From assembly GCA_022497145.1 (NCBI GenBank), contig MU385859.1:62001-126000 (forward strand): a stretch of 64,000 nucleotides of DNA, in the 5' to 3' direction. A model generated the notes under the pieces. The model was not told the DNA's origin and ran no database searches. It saw only the letters and a list, made by a program, of their open reading frames with translations. A program made the position numbers and the translations under genes. Below are positions 20,996 through 31,677 of this stretch, one piece after another. The DNA comes from Rostrohypoxylon terebratum. Lineage: Eukaryota; Ascomycota; Sordariomycetes; Xylariales; Hypoxylaceae. Within the stretch, counting starts at the first letter, position 1; the number at the start of each line of letters is the position of its first letter.

Positions 20996-23770
20996 ATGAG
21001 CATCGACGCGAGAGCAAGCCGTCCCGTCGAACGGCCATTCATGCCGGGCGGGTTCCCATCGTTTGGCGAGCGGTCCCGGGAAGTATCACGACCCCGGGAA
21101 TTGTCACGGCCTCGGGAACCGTCACGGACCCCCACTTCAAGAGAATCCGAAGCAGAGACAACACCAAGCCGGATCACAACAACATCATCATCACAAACCC
21201 CAGCACCTCTCAGAGGTATACTCAAGAACGCCAACACACCCACACCCACACCTACAGCTCTTACTCCCACACGGCCGCAAGACCCCCTGGCCGCACGCTT
21301 CAACAGGATACCGAGACATGATCAACAAGTACAAATGTACCAAGTTGCGCCTCATTCTCCCACATACCCTTCGGATAGCGAAGCGTACAGCACATTCGAC
21401 ACCGACACTCAGTCCGTGACCGACTCAGACTTATCAGTCAACACTCAAGCCACCAGCGTCATATCAGAGTCAGATGCACCGCCGAAGCCAACGAAGCCAT
21501 CGACACAAGTGAAGCATGTTCGTCACGTGCCACCACCAAGAAGCGTAAGGACGCGCCCGCGGACCAGGTCGACATCGTCGGAGGTATCGAAGCCTCCTGT
21601 CCCGGAGAAGAAGAGGACTGTACACATCCAATTCGTCCCATCAACAACACAATCCTCTACCACCCAATCTCAAGCCCCCTCCCAATCCCAATCCCAACCC
21701 CAATCACAAGCACTTCAGCTTGCCCGGAGATCAGACAAAGACCTCCAATACAAGCTTGAACAGTTAGAATTAGAAACTGACACCCTCCGAAAGGAAGGAG
21801 GTAGATTGAGGAGGGAAGCAGACGATGTCTCGCTCCAGCTTACTGCTCGAACTCAGGAGAACAAGGATATCGTCCGCATCCTTAACCAGGAGCGAAACTC
21901 CAAGGAACTCATACTTAGAGATCTCGAGGAGCAACGGCAGATCTCCGACGAGTTCCGAAGCAACTATCAATTGCAACAAGGGATGCTAATTGACCTGGAG
22001 AAGGAACGAGACGTCCTCAGAAATGCTAGCGAGAAATTCGAGAGGGAGGTCAGCAGGCTTCGACGCGAGTTAGCCGAGCGAGATGCCGCTCAAAGGGAAC
22101 AGGAGGATGCTTTAAGGCGTGACATCGATACCCTCGAGCTTGCCACGGCGAACTTCGAGAAGCAGATTGGAGTTCGTAACCGGGATATCAAAGATCTTAA
22201 CAAGGAACTCAGGGATCTCGACCACGAAGTCAAGGAGCTTACACACGAGCGAGATAGCGCACGGGCAGAGTCTGCTCACTTTCAGGCCAGAGTACGGAAC
22301 CTTGAGTTGGCTCAGGCCAGCACTGTTCCCCTGGTAGAGGAAGTGGAGGCACTCGAGAAGGAGAAGGGGAAGCTTCAAGGGCAGATCGAGGATCTCCGAA
22401 GCGACAAGGCCGCGCTCGAGGAAAAGGTCAAGGTCTTCGAGCAAGAGATTGAGTCCCTCAAGACGCAAGTTGCCACTCTCGAATCCAACAAGCAAGCCCT
22501 CGAGGCGGATATCGAAGCCCAAAAGGCTGGCAAGGACGAAGTCCAGAAGCAACTCGAGGCGGCTCAGTCCGAGATGAGCGAGTTGCAAGGGCAACTCGAC
22601 GCTGCCAAGACTGCCAAAGATGGCCTTGAGAAGCAACTGGAGGAGACGAAGGATGATCTCCAGAAGCAACTCGACAGCACTAAGCACGACCTTGAGCAAC
22701 AGCTTGAGGCCACCAAGAGCGATCTCGGCAAACAACTGGAGACCACCAAGCAGGAGCGCGACCAAGATACCCTCAACTTCAAGGACATCCTAGACGACAA
22801 ACAGTCTAAGATCGACGGTCTCATGACCGAAGTTGCCGGAGCTAAGGACGCTAACGTGGCTCTTGCATCAGAGAGCCTAGCCCTTCGCAACGAACTCACA
22901 ACCGTTCAAGCCAACCTGGTCTCCATAGAGTCCGAACTTGGACAGGCGAGGGAGCAGAACAAGAGCCTCGAAACTGAGAAAGAAGGCCTCACAGTACGAA
23001 CGGCCGATCTTGCGAAGTTAGAAGCGGATCTTGAGGCTCTCCGTCTCGAACATGCGGGCTGCGCCGAGAAGTCTGCGGGTCTGGAAGCTGATGTATCGAA
23101 GCACGCAGAGGCTGCAAAGGCGTTGCAAGAGGATAAGGATAAGCTCGCAGCTAGCGTCAAGGACCTCGAGGGAGGTTCCGCTTTCACGAAGATCATCGAG
23201 GTCAAGGTTAGTCTCGAGTCTAACGTCAAGGATCTCACAGCTCAAGTAGCCACCTTGTCACAAGAGAAGAGCGACCTTGAAGCCAAGACTAGCAACCTTG
23301 AGGCTGAGGCAGCTAAGGTCGGGCCGTTGACTCAAGAGAAGGCAGCCCTGGAAGCTGGGCTCGACGCTAAGACGAAGGAACTGGAGGCCGAGAGCGACAA
23401 GGTAAATGCCTTGAAGCAGGAGAAGAATGGACTCGAGGGCCGCATCACCGAGCTTCAGACCGAGGCCGACAAGGTCCCCGAACTAACCTCGCAAGTGCAG
23501 TCTCTGGCGGCGCAGCTCTCCAAGGTGACCTTGGAGCTTACCGAGGCGAATGCTGCTCGTGTGTTGAACGAGACCGAGATTATGGATCTCCGGGCTCAGG
23601 CCACGAAGCAACACAAGGAGTCGAAGTCGCGCAGTAACTCAAGAGCCGCCAAACGCCAGAGCAGGTCTCCATCCTCCAGCTTTGTTTTCGTGAGAGCCAG
23701 CAAGGATAAGGAACAGTGCTACATTACCACGCGCGATGGTCTGAAAAGACGAGATCAGTCTCCGTCTTAA
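20996..23770 (+). CDS. Long coiled-coil protein of unknown function
   Basis: Intron-free gene of 924 aa. Residues 1-245 are disordered: SRPRELSRPREPSRTP Ser/Arg/Pro repeats, a Thr/Pro run, and a Gln/Ser-rich SQSQSQPQSQ stretch. Residues ~246-870 are an almost continuous coiled coil with Leu/Ala at heptad positions and Glu/Lys/Gln elsewhere, including four tandem 11-residue units near residues 544-587. The C-terminus is basic and Ser-rich (SKSRSNSRAAKRQSRS), then SSSFVFVRASKDKEQCYITTRDGLKRR, which looks like a short conserved end motif. Resemblance to myosin tails or SMC proteins comes from composition, not from a motor or ATPase, which is absent. A structural or scaffold role, for example in cytoskeleton or septal organisation, is only an inference. 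It converges on the BYE1-like gene. Confidence 0.85.
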   Translation: MSIDARASRPVERPFMPGGFPSFGERSREVSRPRELSRPREPSRTPTSRESEAETTPSRITTTSSSQTPAPLRGILKNANTPTPTPTALTPTRPQDPLAARFNRIPRHDQQVQMYQVAPHSPTYPSDSEAYSTFDTDTQSVTDSDLSVNTQATSVISESDAPPKPTKPSTQVKHVRHVPPPRSVRTRPRTRSTSSEVSKPPVPEKKRTVHIQFVPSTTQSSTTQSQAPSQSQSQPQSQALQLARRSDKDLQYKLEQLELETDTLRKEGGRLRREADDVSLQLTARTQENKDIVRILNQERNSKELILRDLEEQRQISDEFRSNYQLQQGMLIDLEKERDVLRNASEKFEREVSRLRRELAERDAAQREQEDALRRDIDTLELATANFEKQIGVRNRDIKDLNKELRDLDHEVKELTHERDSARAESAHFQARVRNLELAQASTVPLVEEVEALEKEKGKLQGQIEDLRSDKAALEEKVKVFEQEIESLKTQVATLESNKQALEADIEAQKAGKDEVQKQLEAAQSEMSELQGQLDAAKTAKDGLEKQLEETKDDLQKQLDSTKHDLEQQLEATKSDLGKQLETTKQERDQDTLNFKDILDDKQSKIDGLMTEVAGAKDANVALASESLALRNELTTVQANLVSIESELGQAREQNKSLETEKEGLTVRTADLAKLEADLEALRLEHAGCAEKSAGLEADVSKHAEAAKALQEDKDKLAASVKDLEGGSAFTKIIEVKVSLESNVKDLTAQVATLSQEKSDLEAKTSNLEAEAAKVGPLTQEKAALEAGLDAKTKELEAESDKVNALKQEKNGLEGRITELQTEADKVPELTSQVQSLAAQLSKVTLELTEANAARVLNETEIMDLRAQATKQHKESKSRSNSRAAKRQSRSPSSSFVFVRASKDKEQCYITTRDGLKRRDQSPS
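22625..22756 (+). repeat. Four tandem 33-bp units coding 11-residue coiled-coil repeats
   Basis: Units of exactly 33 bp translate as LEKQLEETKDD, LQKQLDSTKHD, LEQQLEATKSD and LGKQLETTKQE, with no gap. Shared residues are L1, Q4, L5, T8 and K9. Eleven-residue (hendecad) periodicity changes coil supertwist compared with heptads. The units probably arose by duplication, and copy number could vary between strains. Confidence 0.85.
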
Positions 23771-24354
23771 AAAACCTGTGCAGATAAGCGAGGTTTGGAG
23801 CGCGAGAAGTAATGATGAATGGCTGCGACATGGAAGATCGAATCGGGTGCAATGGAGAGGAGGTAATGGATATGGGAGCCCACTCTATATCGAAAGAGTG
23901 AGGGCTTGATAGAGGAGGAAACAACAAAACATTATACCCCAGAAAAACAACTGAAAAAAAATGAAGCGAAATGGGAAGCGAGACAAGAACGAAAATGATA
24001 GAGCGGGATCGTGAGTTTATGATACCGGGACCGGATCGGCGCTGTTCGCTTGCATCATATTAATGAGTGAACGAGTCCACGATATCGCGCCCCCGTCACG
24101 GTCCTACAGGTATTGGGTTATTTTTATGGGATACACAAAAGCACGGGGCGATCGGCGAGAGGGAAGTCGATCGCGCCCGGCACTTTTTCATTTCCTTTTT
24201 GTCACTGATTCATCGTCAGCTGTAACATGTATTGTTGTCCGCTGTCGCTGTCGTCATTGGAACCGGGGAAGGGCTGAAACGCAACGAACCAGTGGATAGA
24301 TTGTCGACGTGTCAACGGATTTTAGGGGACTCGGTTGCAGCATTTACCAGCACT

Positions 24355-24387
24355 TTACTGGCTTTTACTGGCTTTTACTGGCTTTTA
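24355..24387 (+). repeat. Tandem TTTACTGGCTT repeat, about three units
   Basis: An 11-bp unit containing TTTACTGGCTT is repeated about three times, followed by TTTTAACCAGC, which is partly its reverse complement. Edges are approximate. It is a minisatellite-like tract in a spacer. Confidence 0.65.
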
Positions 24388-25765
24388 ACCAGCAAACCGA
24401 CCCCACCCACGCTCATTTTTTACATCCATCTTCTCTTTTGTCTATTCCTTTTTGTCGTCTTGTTTGAACACTTGTCACACCACCATCGGGATCTGGGAGA
24501 GGGAAAACGGGAATTTAAAAGATTATTATTGTTGTCATTGGGTGGAATTGGGGGGAGAGATTGAGGCCAACCTCAAATCATGTATTCGAATCCCTCACAT
24601 CTGTATTGCTAGTGTAAGGTTGTCGCGACCGTCAACTTCATGTTTCATGTACAAAGGTCTAGACAATGAGCACGAGCTCCCAAGGGCGAGGTTGGGATAT
24701 TAGCGTTTTAGAATTTTGCATACTAGGTACTAGGTAGCATATGAGTAATATTGGGTTTTATTAGTTAATTCAACAACATAATGACATATGGCAGCTTCCA
24801 AAAAGATCGTTAAGGTTTAGTGATACTTTACAGCAGCTTCCCAGCACACACTTCCAAGGTTATTAGCGACGACTGAGCAGAGCTGAATGCTGAATATTTG
24901 TGGTACCACCTGTAACTTAGCCTACATTTAGGTGAAGTATAAATAGATACCCCGACCTACTGCATCCAATCATCCTGCTGCCACTTCTATCCGAGAGAGG
25001 TAGTGGTTGCTCTTTGCTGGCACCTGTGCCTAAGGTTCTCAAAGTTGTGAACATCATCTGTTATAATTGTATAAGTAAATGGCACACAACTCTGTGTACT
25101 TTTGGTATAATCGTGGGAACGTCGGGTAAGGGCAGGCATCATGGATAATCTATAGTACAACAACTAGCCAGCTGAGACAGCGGGCAGGGAAATAGGATTG
25201 CCGTCACGACGGGAAAAGCATACCGTTGACAAAGCTAAAGATCCTCGTATTAGATAAAGATTCAACGCAGTCTACACGTATTTCAATTCGTTCATTACAT
25301 ATTATGTCATTTCTTTGCGAAATCTTTACGAAATCGAATCACAACTTGCGTTGACCATCTTCCGTTTCAAAATGGGGCAGAGAAAGGGGAAATGAATTGT
25401 GTCGTCCCGGCCAGAACGACCGAGGTCTTAATAATTACAAGATTGTGCTGGATTACCAGACACCTGAGAGCAAGAAACTCGATAGACCCATCGCACCATC
25501 TCTCGTCGGCACGAATTCCGGGGATGGATTGTAGAACGAATTCAAGAGTACAAGGGGCGCGAATTTCTGTTGGGATCCGTTAGCTACTGCAGCCAAGAAA
25601 ATAGAATGAGTAAGCTGATCTCGTGGGAAGAACTGACCTGAGACATATCATTGCGGTCTGCGGAAGTCTTACCAGGTACCAGGTAGACGTTCCTATTCCA
25701 TTGTACCGAAAGCGGAGTACGGTACAGCTTGGGAGGATATGGCCATTCTGATTAGACCCTTTCAT

Positions 25766-25779
25766 CATAGGTACCTATG
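25766..25779. repeat. Perfect 14-bp palindrome CATAGGTACCTATG
   Basis: The sequence equals its reverse complement and is followed by TAGGTAGC. It belongs with the other AGGT/ACCT palindromes scattered in the spacers. Confidence 0.75.
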
Positions 25780-26094
25780 TAGGTAGCATCATCGAGAGAA
25801 TACACGCCCGTTAGCGGGCAGGGAGGTATGGATAGCCAATGTTAATTGCAGACCACAAAAAGGAAAATGTTGACGATTGGTGTTTATTACGATTGGACTC
25901 TGCTGTTTAAGAGTGCCCCTATTGCCCTCGTGCCAACCATAAAGTTGACCAATGCTAGCTAACTTCACTGGGGACGATGATAAATCGATCCCGTTTCACA
26001 AAACTCGTAGTACAGATGGGTGCCCGAGTTCCAACCCCTGGCGCTCGAATTGCTAACTAAATAGGATGATCTCCGTAGATGACAAACTGGAGGA

Positions 26095-28878
26095 TCAAGT
26101 CTTGGGTTGAGCTGTTGGCACCGGAGTTTCATTCGTCGCCGCAGCGAGCGTAGTCTGGACGACACCCGCCGGTGCAGTATTCGCCTGTGGCCCTGGCTTG
26201 CGCATATGGTTACCGTCTTCATTCAGGAGCTTGCTCAGAAGTTGCAAATCATTTCTGGCTCTGCTATCCCGTTCCAGCGCTCGGCGAACCGCTGTCCATT
26301 CTCCTTCCTTCATGCGGGCAGCGTGAGGAAGTAGGAACGACACAATAGGACTATCGAACAGATCGCCAAGAACTTCTCTAGCTTTTGACATGCCCTCGGC
26401 CTGCGCAGCTCGTAAGGCGGGTACCATGGGGTCCTGGGTCACTTGCATGGACATCGTTGGGGACGGGCGCTGCGCTGGCATCGTTGATTGACCTGGAATC
26501 TTGGGTGGTGGAACCGGTGTTTGGCTATAGTGGGGTTGGCTTGGGTTCTGGTTACCGAATGGCCCTTGCGGGGTTGCGGGTGACCATGTCGGACCCGGAA
26601 TAGATGGTCTCGATTGGAAGGGAGTCGGAGTTCCTTGAGTCGGTGATGCTGCCGAAGCTGCTTTTTGCATCTCGGAACGTTGCTGGTCCAGAGGGATTTG
26701 AAAGTGCTTCTCGTCTCGGTAAACGAATATCATGAGGAGCATTGGTTCCGCACGTCTCAGTGGAACAAGATGGCCATCGATGTTTTGAATCGGTTCAGGA
26801 ATAGGGCCGTCACCTTCTGCCACAGGAACCAGGTACGTATCCCTAACGTTGCCAAGCTTCTTTTCATTGACGACTCCATAACGTTTCTTAGATTGAAAGT
26901 AATCGATGATTTTGCGGAATTGTTGGTGCGCATTGGAATCTGCTGGATGGCTTGGAGCGAGGCTAGTTATTACCAAGTCGACCTGGTTATTATACCTCAT
27001 GCCACATAGGTAAGGAATGGCCTTCTCCTCAGTAATGCGACCAGCAACCATAAGCACAGCGGGTATAAGGTCTTTCCAAGCGACATTCCGAACTTTGCTA
27101 AGATCAGCTCCGCCAACATATTTTGCAACGACATCGACCTCGCCCACGTTGGTCATAACAAGGGGGCCGCGCCAGACGACATCAGGATCAATATTTTCGG
27201 ATGGGGAATATGGTGGCGAGTCAGTTCCGTCTTCCTGGAGCAATCGGTCGACTTCAGGATCATCGACTGGGCCAGTGACTGGAACAAAGGTTGAAGTTCG
27301 TCTTTGGTGCGTAGCCGAGGGTGAACGTACGCTAGAAAATACCTTACCAATATCGAAGTCGGACCTCTTAGGCGAGTGCTGGGGTTGGGTCTCGATTCGA
27401 AGAGGTCCACTGGCCGAGTTAGATCTGCTGTGGTTGGTAGATGAAGCTAGCTTGTCTGCAAATGAAGCAGGCTCGCTATTCGCATTGCCAGTCTCGCTTG
27501 CTTCTCTAGGTCCTTGGCGGTGGATATTAGATGCTGTGTCCTCACTTCCACCTGCGAGATGATCTTGCTCTACCAGTTCTTCTCCTTTATGAGTTCGCCG
27601 GACTCGGGGTCCATCGTCCGTAATTAGAATAGACTGCTTCTCTGCGCGAGCTTTCATCTCGGCGGTCTCACGCTGCTGCTCCTTTGTTGCCAACTCATCG
27701 CCCGTCATTACCACGAAGGAGGGAGGCGGTACTGCCCTATGTAGCACTTGAGCCGCAAGTTCAACATTGTTCTTCAGGCTAAACATAAGTGTCCGAAGTT
27801 GCGAAGCATTATGAGAAGTATTCGGATGGGTATCATAGAATGCTCGTTCAATCTCGATAGCGAGACGTTCAGTAACGCTCTTCTTGGATGAACCTTGAGG
27901 GACAGAGTAAAGCTTTTTCTTCTCGGCCAGGTCAATGGCGGCATCGAGTGATTTTTGCAAGCCTTGTGCAGCTTGTCTTCTGGGGCCTTCCAAGTTCTGG
28001 ATGCTATCTGGCAGATCGCTCGGAGGCGAGTATTTTGGAATTGAGGGGCCAGCCTGAGGTGTGTCTGCTGCGACTTTGCGAAGCTTACTCTGTGGACCTT
28101 GGGAATGATCACGCGACTTGCGCTTGCCCTTAGAAACCGGCTCGGATTCCGCCACACTACCCTCTTTCTTAACATCGGGCGTAGGAGATGGCTTCGCCTT
28201 TGCATTCGTAGTTACAGCGGCAGCACTCGGAGATGCGCGGTCTTTCGTATCGCTTGTCCTCTTGCCCTTGCTCTTCCTACCGCCTTTCTTACGCTTCTTC
28301 TCTTCCTCCTCTTGACGCTTGCGCTGACGATCTTCCCACGGCTTTTCGCCTTTCCTGATTGCATCTAGCGTTACCTTGTGGTCGGCGGGTTTGCATTCTT
28401 CGCAGTAGTATTCCTTTGGTAGGTCTTCCGTGAAGATGCTTAATCCCATACACACATTATGCTGCCAAGCACCACATTGGTCGCAGGCAATCCAGGCTTC
28501 ATTTGCATCGTCGTCTTGTGTCGTAGCACCGCAAATGCATCGGATGATTTCTTCCTCGTCCTGCTTGTCATCCTTCTCTACCTTCTTGTTTCCCTTCTTA
28601 GTTTGTTTTCGTTTCGGTTCCGGCCCGTTTTCGAGCTGATCGAAAGCCTTCGTGTGCTGACCCTTAGTAGCGCGCACGGATCGACGTGGTTCGTGCTCTG
28701 CGGACGCGAAAAGCGTTCCTGTTAGTGACCGTGTTGTTGGACGACGGAATTGAGATGTGGAAGGTGAATCCAGCAAGGTATCGGTGTTGGATAAAGAGTT
28801 GGCTAAGGGAGATTTTGCACCAGGGCTACCACTGCCACTAGCAGTGTCGGCGCTGAAGCGGACGCGCTTACCAGACAT
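26095..28878 (-). CDS. BYE1: BYE1-like transcription elongation regulator (PHD, TFIIS central domain, SPOC)
   Basis: Intron-free gene of 927 aa. The N-terminus is basic (MSGKRVRFSADT..., RRSVRATKGQ). A PHD finger at residues ~111-164 has the C4HC3 ligands (CICG, CDQCGAWQHNVC, YYCEEC). A Lys/Glu-rich linker leads to a TFIIS central-domain-like region at ~285-420 (SVTERLAIEIERAFYD..., RTLMFSLKNN, ending in MTGDELATKEQQ). A SPOC domain spans ~568-722 (VVWRGPLVMTNVGEVDVVAKYV...). The C-terminal ~200 residues are Pro/Gln-rich. Family knowledge: yeast Bye1 binds H3K4me3 through the PHD finger and RNA polymerase II through the TFIIS-like domain, acting on elongation in the nucleus. Domain order matches that family. 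The start is the ATG at 28878. It is divergent from the proteasome gene. Confidence 0.92.
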   Translation of the reverse strand: MSGKRVRFSADTASGSGSPGAKSPLANSLSNTDTLLDSPSTSQFRRPTTRSLTGTLFASAEHEPRRSVRATKGQHTKAFDQLENGPEPKRKQTKKGNKKVEKDDKQDEEEIIRCICGATTQDDDANEAWIACDQCGAWQHNVCMGLSIFTEDLPKEYYCEECKPADHKVTLDAIRKGEKPWEDRQRKRQEEEEKKRKKGGRKSKGKRTSDTKDRASPSAAAVTTNAKAKPSPTPDVKKEGSVAESEPVSKGKRKSRDHSQGPQSKLRKVAADTPQAGPSIPKYSPPSDLPDSIQNLEGPRRQAAQGLQKSLDAAIDLAEKKKLYSVPQGSSKKSVTERLAIEIERAFYDTHPNTSHNASQLRTLMFSLKNNVELAAQVLHRAVPPPSFVVMTGDELATKEQQRETAEMKARAEKQSILITDDGPRVRRTHKGEELVEQDHLAGGSEDTASNIHRQGPREASETGNANSEPASFADKLASSTNHSRSNSASGPLRIETQPQHSPKRSDFDIGKVFSSVRSPSATHQRRTSTFVPVTGPVDDPEVDRLLQEDGTDSPPYSPSENIDPDVVWRGPLVMTNVGEVDVVAKYVGGADLSKVRNVAWKDLIPAVLMVAGRITEEKAIPYLCGMRYNNQVDLVITSLAPSHPADSNAHQQFRKIIDYFQSKKRYGVVNEKKLGNVRDTYLVPVAEGDGPIPEPIQNIDGHLVPLRRAEPMLLMIFVYRDEKHFQIPLDQQRSEMQKAASAASPTQGTPTPFQSRPSIPGPTWSPATPQGPFGNQNPSQPHYSQTPVPPPKIPGQSTMPAQRPSPTMSMQVTQDPMVPALRAAQAEGMSKAREVLGDLFDSPIVSFLLPHAARMKEGEWTAVRRALERDSRARNDLQLLSKLLNEDGNHMRKPGPQANTAPAGVVQTTLAAATNETPVPTAQPKT

Positions 28879-30021
28879 CACGAGGGATCGGTAGACCTCA
28901 AATGGGAGATATAAAGTTTAAGTATAGGCGTATCGAATATGAAGTTGCTCAGTTACTCAGTATTGACGGGTATTTGTCTACGCTGCGCCGCGATTTTTGG
29001 AAATTTGGCAAGGTAATCACGTCTTCTACAAGGCTGGATTGGTTTATGATGTGACCCGAAGACAAATGCGAAACGACCAAAATACGGTCCCAAGCACTTT
29101 TAACACGTAATGAGACCTAAACGTCCTCGTAACACTTCGAGTTTGTTTAGTAGAATAAATTCGCGAGCTCGCAAACTCCGCGATCGGGTAATCGGACGAG
29201 AGCGACGAGGGTATGGCGGGGATTTTGGTCAAAGGTGGAGGATGTTGATGTCGCGAGCTCGATCAATTAAGACAGCGACGCGACAGAACCAACGTCCTAA
29301 TGAAAAGAAGCAGAAAAATAATGTGACATGAATGTACAGGCCAGGTTATGCGGTATGGTCCAGTGTCATGTTATATTGTGCTGTGACGTGGTCCAGCTTT
29401 TGCTAGAGAAAGTTGGTTCGCGAAGTGGAGGTTTCTGGCTGGTCGTTATTAAATCAATTGTACGAAGTACGAAGTAAAATGGGGGATGATTGAGAGCACG
29501 GACCTCGGGCAAAAAAAAGGAACTTCGCCTGGTGCAACATGGATGGTTATGTAAGCTAACGACCGGGTTGCTGGATTTGCTGGATTGAGTGTAGCATTTT
29601 CTGTGGCTGAACCTTGACAGTTCGATCATTACCTACTCACTCACTAGCCACACTTAGTTGGGCTTGAAGGAGGGGTACGTACCTAAGTACTTGAGTGGAT
29701 ACTGGTACTTGCATCACACTTAGAAGTTGGAGGGCACATGAACTTCCAGACAGCATTGTACGCGTCGGAGCTCTTGCCTAGCTATTTCCTAGGTAGCCTT
29801 AGTTTACAGCCCTGCCCTTTCCAGCTTTCCAGCAATCAATTCGCAGCATCCAGTCTTCTCAACATCTATGAGTCCATGAATCCATAATCAACCAAAGCAC
29901 AAACAATTTTACGAAAACCCAACATCTGACACCCTAGTTACGTCAATCAACCAAAGCGCCCAAGCCCAAGGCTAGAGAAATCAAACCCGCTCAACGATTT
30001 CTCACAGCCAGAGATCCCAAC
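28879..30021. other. Divergent promoter region of BYE1-like and proteasome genes
   Basis: A 1.1-kb spacer between divergent genes. No gene is supported. A CCTAGGTAGCC motif lies near 29800 and the last 200 bp are A/C-rich like a leader. I did not see the yeast proteasome element GGTGGCAAA. Confidence 0.5.
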
Positions 30022-30971
30022 ATGTCTCGCCGTTACGATTCCCGAGTAAGCTAAGCTCGAAAACTACCTCTTCTTTATGCGCAGAAGCTCACATCTTGAA
30101 TAGACCACCATCTTCTCTCCCGAGGGTCGCTTATACCAGGTCGAATATGCCCTCGAAGCTATATCTCACGCCGGAACTGCGATCGGTATACTCGCTAAGG
30201 ATGGCATTGTCCTTGCCGCCGAACGTAAAGTCACGTCGAAGCTGCTAGAGCAAGATACATCAGCAGAGAAGCTTTACATCTTGAACGAGTGCGTGCTGAT
30301 GAACCATCCCGTCGTTTCTGTCCGGTTTTGCGTGCCCAAGTAGGACTGGAAATGCTAACAAGCCCTAGCAACATGATTTGTGCTGTAGCTGGTATGACGG
30401 CCGATGCAAACATCCTCATTAACTATGCTCGGCAAGCCGCCCAAAAGTACCTGTTAACCTACAACGAGGACATCCCATGCGAGCAGCTAGTGCGAAGACT
30501 TTGCGATCTCAAGCAAGGATACACTCAACATGGTGGATTGCGACCGTTCGGTGTCTCTTTCATCTACGCAGGGTGGGACCCTCAGCGACAATTCCAACTA
30601 TACCTCAGCAACCCCTCAGGTAACTACGGTGGCTGGAAAGCCACAAGCGCCGGCGCCAACAATGCGAGCGCCTCAAGCTTATTAAAGCAGGACTACAAGG
30701 AGGATTGCACACTAAAGGAGGCATGCGGTATGGCGGTTAAGGTGCTAAGCAAGACCATGGATTCTACTAAGCTGAGCAGCGAGAAGAGTGAGTTCATCGG
30801 TATGTCGATTTGGTCATTTTTACAATGCTAACTTCAATTGCAGTCGAATTTGCAACAGTAGGACAGACCAAAGATGGTAAGATCTACCATCGACTTTGGA
30901 GCGCGGATGAGATCACAGCGCTCTTGAAGGAGCACGACCTAGCAAAGGACGAAAGCGCGGAAGACAAATAA
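30022..30971 (+). CDS. PRE9: 20S proteasome subunit alpha-3 (PSMA4/PRE9 type)
   Basis: Four exons, 30022-30045, 30104-30288, 30369-30799 and 30844-30971, give 255 aa. Introns are 58, 80, 44 and all GT...AG. Splicing gives [28 protein letters not shown], the alpha-subunit N-terminal signature. It continues through GTAIGILAKDGIVLAAERK, LYILNDNMICAVAGMTADANILI and GVSFIYAGWD to the end ESAEDK. Length and sequence fit the alpha-3 subunit (human PSMA4, yeast PRE9). Family knowledge: it forms part of the outer ring of the 20S core and gates substrate entry; alpha subunits lack catalytic Thr. The first exon codes only eight residues, so a simple frame search would miss the start. It lies 0.7 kb upstream of the GMPPA-type gene on the same strand. 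Confidence 0.96.
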
Positions 30972-31677
30972 GCAAGACATCTAGACGTCTAGATACCAGG
31001 TTTCAGACCCCGTAAACCAGAGTTCACGTGGAGTCGGCAGTGTATCAATACGATTTTTAATGAGAACACTATCCTGACGCGAGGCCGACATACAGTCGAC
31101 TTGACATACCCTTGGTGCTATGAAGTCACCGCCGACTTTGCTTACTTTGGATAGACCTGATGATTTAAGAATGTCAAGTCCAAGCTGTTTAAGAGTTCAA
31201 GAATAACGGTGACCACTAAGGCTAACTTTATATACCGTCTACAGCGTGATTACCTAATCAGACCCAATGGTACCTAAGGACGTACCTTATGACATATGTA
31301 CTGCTGTAAGTAATTAGGTTAATCCAACCCGAACCTAGAACCTCCAGCTCAAAGTTGGTACCTATGTGCCTTCCAGTGAAAGGCAATTAGGCCAATTAGT
31401 GCCTCCACATCTGGCACGCATGTGAGCAAATGCCCTGGACCAATCCCCTGTCGTCGTCACTTTAGGGTTGCTGCAGCTGCATGAACCCAGGAAGTTACGC
31501 TGGACATTTCACTGGACAACAACCTAAAAGTCTAAAAGTGTTCAGTGTTCTTGCCCCGCCAAATAAAAACATCTCGAGCATCCAGACTTCCATTTTCATG
31601 ATCTGACACTTTTTTTTTAGCTCAGTGCAGCTAAAATATCTTCTTTTATATACACATCCACATCTTTCCCCGTAACC
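30972..31677. other. Intergenic spacer between proteasome and GMPPA-type genes
   Basis: 706 bp, with the 3' region of one gene and the promoter of the next. No gene is supported. A T9 run at about 31610 lies shortly before the downstream start. Confidence 0.5.

Larger units (their letters stand above)
23771..26094. other. Convergent intergenic region
   Basis: The spacer lies between two converging genes and should hold both 3' UTRs. No gene is supported. Visible features are TTTTACTGGCT repeats near 24355-24390, ACTAGGTACTAGGTAG near 24720, and a perfect 14-bp palindrome at 25766-25779. Confidence 0.5.

Noticed and set aside
22112..22765. 217-codon Leu-rich antisense frame over the coiled-coil gene
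   Set aside because: It is the complement of repeated GAG/AAG/CTC codons, and the sense frame is far longer and family-like.
24580..24600. TATTCGAATCC resembling a tRNA T-loop
   Set aside because: The flanking 5-bp stem does not pair and no D-arm or acceptor stem fits upstream.
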